From Clostridiales bacterium (lineage in GTDB: Bacteria; Bacillota; Clostridia; Christensenellales; CAG-138), in contig WRCT01000020.1 of assembly GCA_009783775.1 (NCBI GenBank), positions 1 through 16,988 of the forward strand: 16,988 bases of DNA, read 5' to 3'. The notes beneath the pieces are model-generated. The model did no database searches. It saw only the letters and a list, made by a program, of their open reading frames with translations, and was not told the origin of the DNA. Below, piece by piece: positions 6,286 through 15,203 of this stretch (positions are counted from its first letter, which is position 1; each line of letters opens with the position of its first letter). Both the position numbers and the translations under genes were made by a program.

Positions 6286-6386
6286 CCACTGATTAAATCG
6301 TGAGGTGGAATAGCTGGCCTGACAAAAGCTCCTAAGTTGGGGCCATTCTGATAGCCAATCTACTCAGCGAACGATTTAATCAGTGG
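6286..6386 (+). repeat. 101-bp inverted-terminal-repeat element, copy 2
   Basis: The ends CCACTGATTAAATCGT (6286-6301) and ACGATTTAATCAGTGG (6371-6386) are perfectly complementary over 16 bp. The helix GCTGG (6313-6317) with TCAGC (6364-6368) and the hairpin TCCTA/TGGGG (6330-6334 with 6338-6342) match the positions in copy 1. The right end lies 77 bases before the ATG of the giant surface-protein gene. Confidence 0.8.
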
Positions 6387-6463
6387 TTCCAATGACGATT
6401 AGTGGACAGGGCTGATAAAGAACCGGGGATAGGCGCACATCAAATGCAGGGAGGGTTAATGAC

Positions 6464-9400
6464 ATGGCACAGGCGAGAATCTTACCGAAAAAACTGCTGG
6501 GGGCCGCGCTGATACTCGCGGTGCTGCTGACCGCGTTTTTCCTGCTCGGCGGGGCGACGGCCTTTGCCGCGACGGACAGCGACACCGTGCTGATTGACGG
6601 CACGCCAATCACGACGGCCAACGCCAATATCCTGCGCATCACCGGCGACGGCGCCGGAGGTTATACCGCGACCGCCAACGGGGGCACGGCAAGCCTGCCC
6701 TTCGTCTTTACATATGGCGGCGACATGGTCACCGTCACCGTCACCGGCAATTTTGCGCAGGTAAGATGGGACGGCAGTAACCGGGGCCCATTGATCGACT
6801 TATACTACGCCGGCGCCACCGACCTGGTGTTTTTGGTAAACACTATCTCCGCCTCCTCCCTCGTGATCCAGCCGGACGGCAATGTCTTTCTGTTCAACAA
6901 GGCAGGCGGGGGATTCTTCTACGCAAGCGTTTCGGGCGGCGCGTCCGCCGAATGGCGGAACGACGGCCTGCTCTGTATCTCAACCAGGGATCAAATCCAC
7001 GCCTATGCCGCCGCCTCCGGCGGCAGCGCCGCCTGGTCGAACACCGGCACGCTTGAGATGACATCAGCCACGCACGAGATCCATGCCTACGCCTTCGGCA
7101 ACAACGCCGCAGACTGGTCAAACGACGGGATAATCTCTATGGCGGCCGGCCTATACATCCACACCTACGCGTACACGTCCTCGGGCGGCGCCGCCTGGCG
7201 AAACAACGGTGCGCTCAAGATGACGGCGAGCACGGACATCGACACCTATGCCCACTCCGCCAACGGAACTGCCGCCTGGCAAAACGGCGGCGCTGCCGAA
7301 CTGACCGCAACCTTCGGCACCATCAACGCCTATGCCCGCGTCAACGGCGGGACCGGCGCCGGAACCTGGGCAAACACGGGTACAGTCAAATTGCAAAGCA
7401 AAAGTAACATCAGCGCCTACGCCTTCGCCGTGAGCGCCGACAGCGCCTGGTCCAACAGCGGTACAGGCACGGCCGCTATGACGGCGACCAACGGCTTTGT
7501 TAACGTGTTCGCCACTGTTTCCGGCGGCAGCGGCAACAGCGCTTGGACAAACGAAGGAACGCTCACCGTGACGGCAGGGACGACCATAGGCAGCGCAGCA
7601 GGCGCTGTCTCGGGCAGTGCCACATGGAAAAACGTCAATGCGCTCAAGATGACGGCGGGCATGGGCATCGAAAACTACGCCCTCTCCAGCAACGGAGCTG
7701 CCATCTGGCAAAACGGCGGCGCGGCCGAACTGACCGCAACGGGTGGCGGTATCGACGCCTATGCCCGCGTCGGCACCGGCGCCGGCGCCGGAACCTGGGC
7801 AAACACGGGTACAGTCAATTTGCAAAGCAAAAGCGACATCAGCGCCTACGCCTTTGCCCGAAACGCCGACAGTTCCTGGTCCAACAGCGGCACGGGCACG
7901 GCCGTTATGACGGCGACCGACGGCTACGTTAATGCGTACGCCTATGCCGCAATCGGAAACGGCAACAACAACTGGAAAAACGACGGAACGCTTACCATAA
8001 CGGCAGGCGCAAACATAGACTGCGGTGTGTCGCAGCACATTTCGGCGATGACGGGCACCGGCTCCTGGGCAAACACCGGGACACTTGCCCTCACGGCGGA
8101 CGCATCCATAACCTGCGATGTCTATGCGGCGGGCGATGTTGACTGGAAAAACACCGGCGAGATCACGCTCAAGTCAACCGCTTCCTATGTTCGGGCGGGT
8201 ATCGAGTCCTGGCGCGTCAACGCAAGCTGGACCAACAGCGGCGCCGTCACCATGGAAGCCGCAACCTTTATAGAGTGTCGGGCATACACCGATAACCACA
8301 GCGCCGCCCGCTGGACCAACAGCGGCAGCCTCAATTTGAAGGCGGGAACACTCATCAACGCCCAAGCGTGGGGCGGCGACGGCAGCGGCGACTGGAACAA
8401 CACTACGACCGGCACAGTCACTATGATCGCAAACGGCGGTTACCTCGAAACCGGCAGTTTTGGAGGCATGGGAGACGGCAAGTGGACCAACGACGGCACG
8501 CTTACTCTGGAGGCAAGTAAGCAGGTGTATACCTCGGCATACGCATACGGCAGCGATGCCGTATGGAAAAACACAGGGACTCTTGCGATTTTGGCAGGCG
8601 AAAAAATCGAAAGTATGGCTTGGGGAGACTTGAGCAACAATGCCACCTGGATCAATACCGGCACGCTCACCGCCGAGGCGGGGGCGGGCATCGACAGCTA
8701 TGCGCAAGCTGCCGGCGGGCAAGCCTCCTGGTCAAACGAAGGCACGGCCGAGCTGGAGGCAAAGTCAGTCGGCGCGACTGCCGGAAGCATTTCTGTGCGC
8801 GCGTTGGCCGTGGGCGGCGACGCCGATTGGACAAACAGCGGGCAGCTTGTCTTAAAGACGAGCCAAAGTATGCTCTGCGGCACCGACCTCACCTGTTTTT
8901 CAACCGCCGGCGGCAACGCGGTCTGGGTCAACGAGGGCGGTATAGAGGTGGAGGCCTACCAAATCGTTGCTTATGTCATCGCCGTCAGCGGCGACAGCGA
9001 CTGGATCAACAACGGGCAAATCGCCATGCAGGCAACCTACTATATCAACTGCTACGCAAGCACGCCCACAGGTATTGCCGCCTTGAAAAACACGGGCGAG
9101 ATCCAGATGACGGCGGGCACTTCCCTCAGCTTGTATGCCTTCACCGCTGCGGAATCCTGCCGCTGGGAAAACGAAGGCGAAATGAAACTGGTGTCCCCCA
9201 TGTGGATCGGTATTTACGCAGGGACGGGCGCGTGGTCAAACGAGGGCGACCTGGTTCTCAACTCCAACGGCGAGGCGCAGATCGGCGGCCTCCTGGGTTC
9301 GGAAAACCGTGGGCAAATCCACGTGCAGGGCGCCACGCAACTCGCGCTGCCCAACAGCGCGGCGCAACTGATCAGCTACGGCCCCATTTACTTTGACAAG

Positions 9401-12400
9401 GACACCAAGTTCGGTTATCATTCGTCCGGCGCCTTTGTGGAGTCCACCGACATACCCTATTACGCCGCCATAATCAACGCGCGCGGCTTTATTCGGGACC
9501 GTGAGGTTTACAAAGTCATTCTGCCCACGCTCGCCGGGACCGATCTGGCACGCAGGGCCGTGTGGGACTTGAAAGAATATCAGGGTATCACCAACTGGCT
9601 GACCTTGGGGCACGGCAGGGTCTATAAAGAGGAATCGGTGCCGAACACCATGCCCCCGCAGGGAAAACCGGGCACGCGCATTGAGGTTGACGGCAAAAAC
9701 TACTGGGAAGTGCAGGCCGGCGTGACCTCATTTACCAAGCAGGACATCAAAGACGCGTTCGGGAGCTTGCTTGCCGATACCGCAGTCTATATCCCCGCAG
9801 GCAATGACGATCTCTACCTGCCGAACAGCGGGGCCCTGCTCTGCTCCGTCTACTCCCTGCGCGGCTACGGTCCGATGGGAGAGGGAGACGTCCCGCCGGT
9901 TGATCCAAGCATCGTTCTCACAAAAGAAAACGTCGGCATTCTGACGCTTACCGGCGACCACAGCTGGTATCGCGGTGTGTTCAATCTATCGGAGGACACG
10001 GTCATTGTGGACGAGACCGGCGCGCTCTTCGGCGGCAATGTGAATCTGTACGAGGGCACGATCCTCGAATGGCATGGCGGCGTGAAGGACGAATACAACA
10101 AGCCCCGTATCAACATGACGGAGGCCACGCTGGATCTCAGGCTGGTCAATCGGGGCGGCGCAAATGACGTCTTCACTTTCTGCGGCGTCATTGTCGGCGA
10201 CCCGCACAGCACGGCTATCGTTTCGGAGGGAACGGTCTACATCAAGGGCGACTGCAGCGGCTTTGCGGGAGACGCATTTGTCACCTCAGGCACAGAGTTT
10301 ATCGTGCGGCAAAAAACGGGCGTCTACGAAGGCAAAATGTTCGGCGGGAAAATTTATGTCGCCGACGCGCTCGGTGAGCCCGGCCAGGCAATCATAAAAT
10401 CCAACAGCGGACTGGGGTCCGTGACGATCGCGCAAGGCACGGTCACCATTGAACAAGACGCGGCCGACGCCGACAATCCGGTTTTGACCGATACGCCCAT
10501 TGATGGGCTGACGGTCGGTGAAGACGCGAAGGTGATCTTGAAATACGTCGATACCAAGCTGACCGACACCTCAGTCCAAGGCGAGCTGGAAGTGGCCGAG
10601 GGCGAGCGCGTCACCTTCGACAACCTTCTTTTGGACGGCGTCCTGCGGCTCACCGGCGACGATCTGGCGGGGGTTTTCTTCGACGGAATGTTCGGAATCG
10701 GCGGTAGTATTCTCGGCAAAGCCGGAAAACTCTATGCGCTCGACGCCTCCGCCACGAATGTAACCATCTTCGCGGGCAAAACCGTTTCGCTGCAAAATGT
10801 CAGCCTGACCACAGAGTATTTCAGTTTTTCCTTCACCACCGACCCGATCATCAGCGGCGACGGCGCGTGCCTGATCCTGACGGACGAGGAGGCTTTCCTG
10901 CCCTCCATGACGCTGGTCAATGTGCCGGCGGATAAGGCAGGGCTTTCGGCGGCGGGCGCGTTTATTCCAAACGCACAGGTCACGTTCACGGGCGGAAAGT
11001 TCGGGCTGAAGGGCGACTTCAGTTTCTCCGGCGCGAACACCAAGGTCATGTTGAACGGCACAACGGCGGACTTTGACGGCAGCGTGGACTTCACGGGCGG
11101 CAAGCTCTATCTCATGGGCGCGGGCGCGGGCGGTTCAGGCAGCTCCTTTGTCAACACGACCGTCCAGGGCGACAGCGCCGGCCCGCTCGCGGGCGACTAT
11201 GACGCAGAAGGCAAACGCACGCCCTTTGAGGCGGACGTCACCGGCCTTGCGTTTGCCGGCCCGAAACTGATCGCCGATGTGGGCGGTTTGCGCGATCTCA
11301 CCAGGCCCAAGGGCGTGGTGGACTTCTTCGTCAGCTGGGACAACGGCAAGACCTGGTCGAAAATCGGCTCGGCTCCGGTGGACCGCGTGACGATCGAATC
11401 GCTGACGGGCACGGCCGAGATCGAATGGGCCCTGCCGCCGCTGGAAGGTTATATCCTGCGCGCGGTCTATGTCCCCGCAAAGGGCGACAACTATATCGCG
11501 GGCGAGGAAGCGGGCATTGATACCTGGGTAGATGTCACGGGTGTGACGCTGAACAAGAACGCATTGCCTCTGGAGGCGGGCGCGAGCGAAACCTTGATCC
11601 CCACGGTCGCACCGGCCGACGCGACCGTCAAGGGCGTGACCTGGACCAGCAGCGACGAGACCGTCGCCACGGTGGACGCAAGCGGCAAAGTGACCGCGCT
11701 CAAAGCGGGCACGGCCACCATCACGGTCAAAACCGACGAGGGCGGTTTCACCGCGACCTGTCTGGTAACGGTCAAGGTAAGCGTCACGGGTGTGACGCTG
11801 AACAAGTCCGCGCTGCCCCTGGAGGCGGGCGCGAGCGAAACCTTGATCCCCACGGTCGCACCGGCCAACGCGACCAATAAAGGCGTGACCTGGACCAGCA
11901 GCGACGAGACCGTCGCCACGGTGGACGCAAGCGGCAAAGTGACCGCGCTAAAAGCGGGCACGGCCTCCATCACCGTCAAAACCGACGAGGGCGGGTTCAC
12001 CGCGACCTGTCTGGTAACGGTCAAGGTAAGCGTCACGGGCGTGGAACTAGACAAGACAGAGCTCCTCTTAAAACCGGACGAGACCGAAGAACTGACCGCC
12101 ACGATCAGACCGGTCAACGCGATAAACCAAAACGTGACCTGGTCCAGCAGTGACGAAGAGATTGTCACGGTGGACCAAAACGGCAAGGTGACGGCCCTGG
12201 CTGCGGGCACGGCGACCGTCACGGTCACGACCGCCGACGGCAACTTAACCGCGACCTGCGAAGTCGTGGTTCTGTCCGACACCAAGACGGGGGAGGGCAG
12301 CGGCATCGTTTTCTGGTTCATGCTGCTGGGGCTTTCGACGCTTGCTTTCTGCGCCACCCTTGTTTGGCGCAGAAAGAATGTACAATGTACAAATTACAAT

Positions 12401-12409
12401 GTACAATGA
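6464..12409 (+). CDS. giant surface protein: W-x-N-x-G repeat solenoid, three Big_2 domains, sorting-like tail
   Basis: The protein has 1981 residues. The start ATG follows AGGGAGGG at 6448-6455. Residues 1-35 are a signal peptide ending TAFA. Residues about 160-950 hold about 28 repeats of 26-33 residues with the core W-x-N-x-G-x-L-x-(M/L)-x-A...I-x-x-Y-A, rich in small residues and alternating strands, which suggests a beta-solenoid. Residues about 950-1690 are beta-rich, resembling adhesin passenger regions, without a domain I can name. Three Big_2 immunoglobulin-like domains follow at about 1690-1770, 1773-1855 and 1856-1940, each with the TWTSSDETVATVD-type core. The end is TKTGE (1940-1944), a membrane helix (1947-1968) and WRRK, the layout of a cell-wall sorting signal although the Pro of LPxTG is missing. 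The last ten residues, NVQCTNYNVQ, come from an intergenic repeat. It is probably a wall-attached adhesin or stalk (inference). Confidence 0.9.
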   Translation: MAQARILPKKLLGAALILAVLLTAFFLLGGATAFAATDSDTVLIDGTPITTANANILRITGDGAGGYTATANGGTASLPFVFTYGGDMVTVTVTGNFAQVRWDGSNRGPLIDLYYAGATDLVFLVNTISASSLVIQPDGNVFLFNKAGGGFFYASVSGGASAEWRNDGLLCISTRDQIHAYAAASGGSAAWSNTGTLEMTSATHEIHAYAFGNNAADWSNDGIISMAAGLYIHTYAYTSSGGAAWRNNGALKMTASTDIDTYAHSANGTAAWQNGGAAELTATFGTINAYARVNGGTGAGTWANTGTVKLQSKSNISAYAFAVSADSAWSNSGTGTAAMTATNGFVNVFATVSGGSGNSAWTNEGTLTVTAGTTIGSAAGAVSGSATWKNVNALKMTAGMGIENYALSSNGAAIWQNGGAAELTATGGGIDAYARVGTGAGAGTWANTGTVNLQSKSDISAYAFARNADSSWSNSGTGTAVMTATDGYVNAYAYAAIGNGNNNWKNDGTLTITAGANIDCGVSQHISAMTGTGSWANTGTLALTADASITCDVYAAGDVDWKNTGEITLKSTASYVRAGIESWRVNASWTNSGAVTMEAATFIECRAYTDNHSAARWTNSGSLNLKAGTLINAQAWGGDGSGDWNNTTTGTVTMIANGGYLETGSFGGMGDGKWTNDGTLTLEASKQVYTSAYAYGSDAVWKNTGTLAILAGEKIESMAWGDLSNNATWINTGTLTAEAGAGIDSYAQAAGGQASWSNEGTAELEAKSVGATAGSISVRALAVGGDADWTNSGQLVLKTSQSMLCGTDLTCFSTAGGNAVWVNEGGIEVEAYQIVAYVIAVSGDSDWINNGQIAMQATYYINCYASTPTGIAALKNTGEIQMTAGTSLSLYAFTAAESCRWENEGEMKLVSPMWIGIYAGTGAWSNEGDLVLNSNGEAQIGGLLGSENRGQIHVQGATQLALPNSAAQLISYGPIYFDKDTKFGYHSSGAFVESTDIPYYAAIINARGFIRDREVYKVILPTLAGTDLARRAVWDLKEYQGITNWLTLGHGRVYKEESVPNTMPPQGKPGTRIEVDGKNYWEVQAGVTSFTKQDIKDAFGSLLADTAVYIPAGNDDLYLPNSGALLCSVYSLRGYGPMGEGDVPPVDPSIVLTKENVGILTLTGDHSWYRGVFNLSEDTVIVDETGALFGGNVNLYEGTILEWHGGVKDEYNKPRINMTEATLDLRLVNRGGANDVFTFCGVIVGDPHSTAIVSEGTVYIKGDCSGFAGDAFVTSGTEFIVRQKTGVYEGKMFGGKIYVADALGEPGQAIIKSNSGLGSVTIAQGTVTIEQDAADADNPVLTDTPIDGLTVGEDAKVILKYVDTKLTDTSVQGELEVAEGERVTFDNLLLDGVLRLTGDDLAGVFFDGMFGIGGSILGKAGKLYALDASATNVTIFAGKTVSLQNVSLTTEYFSFSFTTDPIISGDGACLILTDEEAFLPSMTLVNVPADKAGLSAAGAFIPNAQVTFTGGKFGLKGDFSFSGANTKVMLNGTTADFDGSVDFTGGKLYLMGAGAGGSGSSFVNTTVQGDSAGPLAGDYDAEGKRTPFEADVTGLAFAGPKLIADVGGLRDLTRPKGVVDFFVSWDNGKTWSKIGSAPVDRVTIESLTGTAEIEWALPPLEGYILRAVYVPAKGDNYIAGEEAGIDTWVDVTGVTLNKNALPLEAGASETLIPTVAPADATVKGVTWTSSDETVATVDASGKVTALKAGTATITVKTDEGGFTATCLVTVKVSVTGVTLNKSALPLEAGASETLIPTVAPANATNKGVTWTSSDETVATVDASGKVTALKAGTASITVKTDEGGFTATCLVTVKVSVTGVELDKTELLLKPDETEELTATIRPVNAINQNVTWSSSDEEIVTVDQNGKVTALAAGTATVTVTTADGNLTATCEVVVLSDTKTGEGSGIVFWFMLLGLSTLAFCATLVWRRKNVQCTNYNVQ
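7181..8038 (+). repeat. 429-bp tandem duplication inside the giant gene
   Basis: Sequence from about 7181 recurs 429 bases later. For example, GCGCTCAAGATGACGGCG is at 7211 and 7640, and TGCAAAGCAAAAG with its surroundings recurs at the same offset (7381 and 7810). The unit is 143 residues, five of the short W-x-N-x-G repeats, so the duplication keeps the frame and the solenoid phase. Confidence 0.85.
11534..12280 (+). repeat. three 249-bp repeats encoding Big_2 domains
   Basis: The spacing between the domain starts (GTCACGGG at 11534, 11783 and 12032) is exactly 249 bases, 83 residues. The first two are nearly identical over long runs, including the whole stretch around 11636-11704 and 11885-11953; the third is clearly diverged. 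Confidence 0.85.
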
Positions 12410-12450
12410 AGGAAGAAAACCTTACAGGTTTTCCTTGATCTCATCACGTC

Positions 12451-12471
12451 ATTGCGGACTTGATCCGCAAT
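12451..12471. repeat. REP-like palindrome ATTGCGGA-CTTGA-TCCGCAAT
   Basis: A perfect 8-bp stem with a 5-base loop, flanked by TC-rich bases. It resembles short palindromic repeats scattered between genes in many bacteria; only one copy is in this window. Confidence 0.65.
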
Positions 12472-12491
12472 CTCATCTCATATAATCAAAG

Positions 12492-12514
12492 ACGGGGCGC
12501 TATGCGCCCCGTTT
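12492..12514. terminator. GC-rich hairpin between convergent genes, possible two-way terminator
   Basis: ACGGGGCGC (12492-12500) pairs with GCGCCCCGT (12504-12512) around TAT. On the plus strand it is followed by TTCCTC, on the minus strand by CTTTGATTAT. The T runs are short, so the strength is uncertain, but the position between two converging genes fits. Confidence 0.55.
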
Positions 12515-12549
12515 CCTCAATTGTAGTTTGCACATTGTACATTGTACAT

Positions 12550-12584
12550 TTCAGCGCAGGTTCGCTACGCGAACTTGCGCTGAA
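12550..12584 (-). other. 16-bp hairpin with the ATPase stop codon in its loop
   Basis: TTCAGCGCAGGTTCGC (12550-12565) pairs with GCGAACTTGCGCTGAA (12569-12584), with one G-T pair in the RNA and a 3-base loop. The TAG stop of the ATPase gene (12567-12565, minus strand) covers two loop bases and one stem base. No T run follows on the minus strand, so it is not a classical terminator. Confidence 0.65.
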
Positions 12585-15177
12585 ACCACTTCACCGTCTC
12601 AATAATCGGAATAATGGCCACGGCCAGCCCCAGCGACACGGCAAGCTCGCGCAGCGTCAGCGGCGCCAGGGAGAACATAGTCGCCAGCGCGGGCACATAG
12701 ATCACCGTCAGCGTCAGCAGCAACCCGAGCGTCACCGCCAGCCACAGCACCTTGTTTTGCGTCTTTAACCCAAAGATACTTTGCTTTAACGCGCGCATGG
12801 TAAACGCCTGGAAAATCTCGCACATATTCAGGGTCAAAAACGCGGCGGTCGTCGCCACGATATGCCCGTGCCAAATGTCGACGATATGATAGGCGGCAAA
12901 GGTCAGCAGGGCGATTACAATGCCCTGATAGATAATGCCGACCCCAACGCCGTCGGCGAAGATACTCTCATTTTTGCCCACAGGCGGCCGGTCCATAATA
13001 TTCGGCTGCGCGTGCTCCATACCCAGCGCGATGGCGGGCAGGCTGTCCGTGATCAGATTGATAAACAGCAGGTGCACGGGCTTGAACAGCACAAAGCCCA
13101 GCAGCGTCGCCGCGAACACCAGCAGCACCTCGCTGAGGTTGGTGGAGAGCAAAAACTGCAAGGTCTTTTTGATGTTGTCATAGATCCGGCGGCCCTCCTC
13201 CACGGCCGCGACAATGGTGGCGAAGTTGTCGTCCGCCAGCACCATATCCGCCACGTTCTTGGTCACGTCCGTGCCCGTAATGCCCATGCCGATCCCGATA
13301 TCGCCGGACTTGATCGCAGGCGCGTCGTTCACGCCGTCTCCCGTCATGGCCGTCACATAACCCTTGGCCTTCCACGCGTTGACGATGCGCACCTTGTGCT
13401 CCGGCTGCACGCGCGCGTAGACAAAGATGTGCTCGATCCGATCGGCAAACGCCTCATCGGTCAGCGTGTCCAGCTCCCTGCCCGTGACCGCCTGGTCCGC
13501 GCTTTGGATAATGCCCAACTCCTTGGCGATCGCCGCCGCCGTCTCCTTGTGGTCGCCGGTGATCATCACGACCGTGACGCCCGCGCTTTTGCACTCGTCC
13601 ACCGCGGCCTTCACCTCGGGCCGCACCGGGTCCATCATGGCCTCCAGCCCGATAAAGGTCAGGCCGCACTCCAGCGCGGAGGGTTCACAGTCCGCAGGAA
13701 CCGCGTCAAGATTTTTATACGCACCAGCCAGCACCCGCAGCGCGCGGTCGGCATACGCCTTGTTTTGGTCCAAAATCAATTGCGTAATCTCGGGCGTGAT
13801 TGCCACAACCTGTCCGTCGATCAACGCGCGCGTGCAGACCCGCAGCACCTCGTCGGGCGCGCCTTTGGTGTATTGCGCGATACCGTCCGGCCCCTTGTGA
13901 ACCGTGCTCATCATCTTGCGCGAACTGTCAAACGGCGCCTCGCCCACGCGCGGGTTTTCGCGTTCTAAAATATTTTTATCCAGCCCCTGCGTAACCGCGA
14001 AAGCCACCAGCGCGTTTTCGGTGGGATCGCCCTCCACGCCGCCGTCGGGCAGCAGACGCGAATCACAGCACAGCGCCATCGCCTTGGCCAGCAGTTGTGT
14101 ATCTCCCCAGCGCTCCACGACCGTCATCTTGTTCTGCGTCAGTGTGCCGGTCTTGTCCGAGCAGATGATCTGCGCGCAGCCAAGGGTCTCCACAGCGGTC
14201 AGGCGGCGAATGATCGCGTGGCGCTTGGCCATCTTTGTCACGCCGATGGACAGCACAATGGTCACCACGGCGACCAGCCCCTCGGGTATCGCCGCCACGG
14301 CCAGCGAAATCGCCAGCATAAAGCTGCTCAAAACCTCATCGACGCTGAGCCGCCCGTCGTTGAGCAGCTGCACGGCGAAAATCACGGCGCAAATGCCCAG
14401 CACGCCCCAGGTCAAAACTTTGCTCAGCTGCGCCAAACGCTTTTGCAGCGGCGTCTCGCCCTCCTGTGTGCTTTGGATAATGCCCGCGATCTTGCCCATT
14501 TCAGTCGCCATGCCGGTTGCTGCCACCACGCCCTCGCCCCGCCCGTACGCGACGGTCGAGCCCATATAGGCCATATTTTTGCGATCGCCCAGCGTGATCT
14601 TACCGCCTTCATCGCCCGCCAGCACGGCCACGGTCTTGGTCACAGGCACCGATTCGCCCGTCAAAGCGGCCTCCTCCACACGCAGGCTGACACAGCTGAT
14701 CAGGCGCAAATCGGCGGGCACAGCGTCTCCCGCCTCCAACAGCACGATGTCCCCAACCACCAGTTCGGCCGCGGGAATCTGTGAAACGATCCCCCCGCGC
14801 CGCACCTTGGCCGTGGCCGCGCTCATCTCCTGCAATGCCTCGATCGCCTTCTCCGCCTTGCTCTCCTGCACCACACCCAGCACGCTGTTGATGATGACCA
14901 CGGCGAGAATAATGCCCGCCTCGGCATACTCGCCCAGACCGCCGCCGTTGATGATAGAAAGCACAATGGAAACGGCCGCCGCGCCCAGCAAAATCAGGAT
15001 CATCGGGTTGATGATCTGCTCGGCAAACCGCGCCAGAAGACTCTTCGTCTTTGGCTTGTCCAGCTCATTCCTGCCGTTTCGCGCCAGACGCTTTAACGAT
15101 TCATCGCGTGAAAGTCCTGCCTCGCTTGTCCCAAGCTCTTGTAACGTTTCCTCTACACTATTCAAGTAATAATCCAT
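12565..15177 (-). CDS. calcium-transporting P-type ATPase (P2A, SERCA-like)
   Basis: The protein has 870 residues, the normal length for bacterial P2A pumps, which export Ca2+ across the membrane using ATP. Landmarks in order are the TGES actuator loop (173-176), IPEGL in membrane helix 4 (297-301), the phosphorylated Asp341 in DKTGTLTQN, KGAP in the nucleotide domain (438-441), TGDH (540-543) and GDGVNDAP (613-620). The residues that bind Ca2+ in SERCA have counterparts here: Glu299 (helix 4), Asn680 and Glu683 (helix 5), and Asn707, Thr710 and Asp711 (helix 6). The helix-4 motif reads PEGLV where animal pumps have PEGLP. The start has a purine-rich site (AAGGGGTAGG) upstream. It lies 73 bases behind mutY on the same strand, with two GTAGGGGCG repeats between. 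Mn2+ transport cannot be excluded. Confidence 0.95.
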   Translation of the reverse strand: MDYYLNSVEETLQELGTSEAGLSRDESLKRLARNGRNELDKPKTKSLLARFAEQIINPMILILLGAAAVSIVLSIINGGGLGEYAEAGIILAVVIINSVLGVVQESKAEKAIEALQEMSAATAKVRRGGIVSQIPAAELVVGDIVLLEAGDAVPADLRLISCVSLRVEEAALTGESVPVTKTVAVLAGDEGGKITLGDRKNMAYMGSTVAYGRGEGVVAATGMATEMGKIAGIIQSTQEGETPLQKRLAQLSKVLTWGVLGICAVIFAVQLLNDGRLSVDEVLSSFMLAISLAVAAIPEGLVAVVTIVLSIGVTKMAKRHAIIRRLTAVETLGCAQIICSDKTGTLTQNKMTVVERWGDTQLLAKAMALCCDSRLLPDGGVEGDPTENALVAFAVTQGLDKNILERENPRVGEAPFDSSRKMMSTVHKGPDGIAQYTKGAPDEVLRVCTRALIDGQVVAITPEITQLILDQNKAYADRALRVLAGAYKNLDAVPADCEPSALECGLTFIGLEAMMDPVRPEVKAAVDECKSAGVTVVMITGDHKETAAAIAKELGIIQSADQAVTGRELDTLTDEAFADRIEHIFVYARVQPEHKVRIVNAWKAKGYVTAMTGDGVNDAPAIKSGDIGIGMGITGTDVTKNVADMVLADDNFATIVAAVEEGRRIYDNIKKTLQFLLSTNLSEVLLVFAATLLGFVLFKPVHLLFINLITDSLPAIALGMEHAQPNIMDRPPVGKNESIFADGVGVGIIYQGIVIALLTFAAYHIVDIWHGHIVATTAAFLTLNMCEIFQAFTMRALKQSIFGLKTQNKVLWLAVTLGLLLTLTVIYVPALATMFSLAPLTLRELAVSLGLAVAIIPIIETVKWFQRKFA

Positions 15178-15203
15178 AATCCTACCCCTTGTAGTTTGTA
15201 ATC

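Larger units (their letters stand above)
12377..12550. repeat. intergenic segment bounded by AATGTACAATGTACAA inverted repeats
   Basis: AATGTACAATGTACAA (12377-12392) is repeated exactly inverted at 12535-12550. The left arm, with a further ACAATGTACAAT, forms the last ten codons and stop of the giant gene. Between the arms are a bulged hairpin directly after the stop (AAGG...AAAACC/GGTTTTCCTT, 12409-12436), a REP-like palindrome and a GC-rich terminator-like hairpin. Confidence 0.7.

Noticed and set aside
5835..6296. 153-codon frame on plus strand over the GxxExxY 5' end
   Set aside because: It translates inverted repeats and the reverse of the GxxExxY gene, with no ribosome site.
7151..8038. 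295-codon repetitive frame on minus strand
   Set aside because: The repeats mirror the W-x-N-x-G coding repeats on the other strand.
11491..12357. 288-codon Ser/Val/Thr-rich frame on minus strand
   Set aside because: Reverse of the repeated Big_2 domains; its apparent periodicity comes from the 249-bp unit.
12862..13968. 368-codon open frame on plus strand
   Set aside because: It lies entirely antisense to the P-type ATPase, is rich in His/Arg as expected from the reverse of GC-rich codons, and has no recognisable motif.
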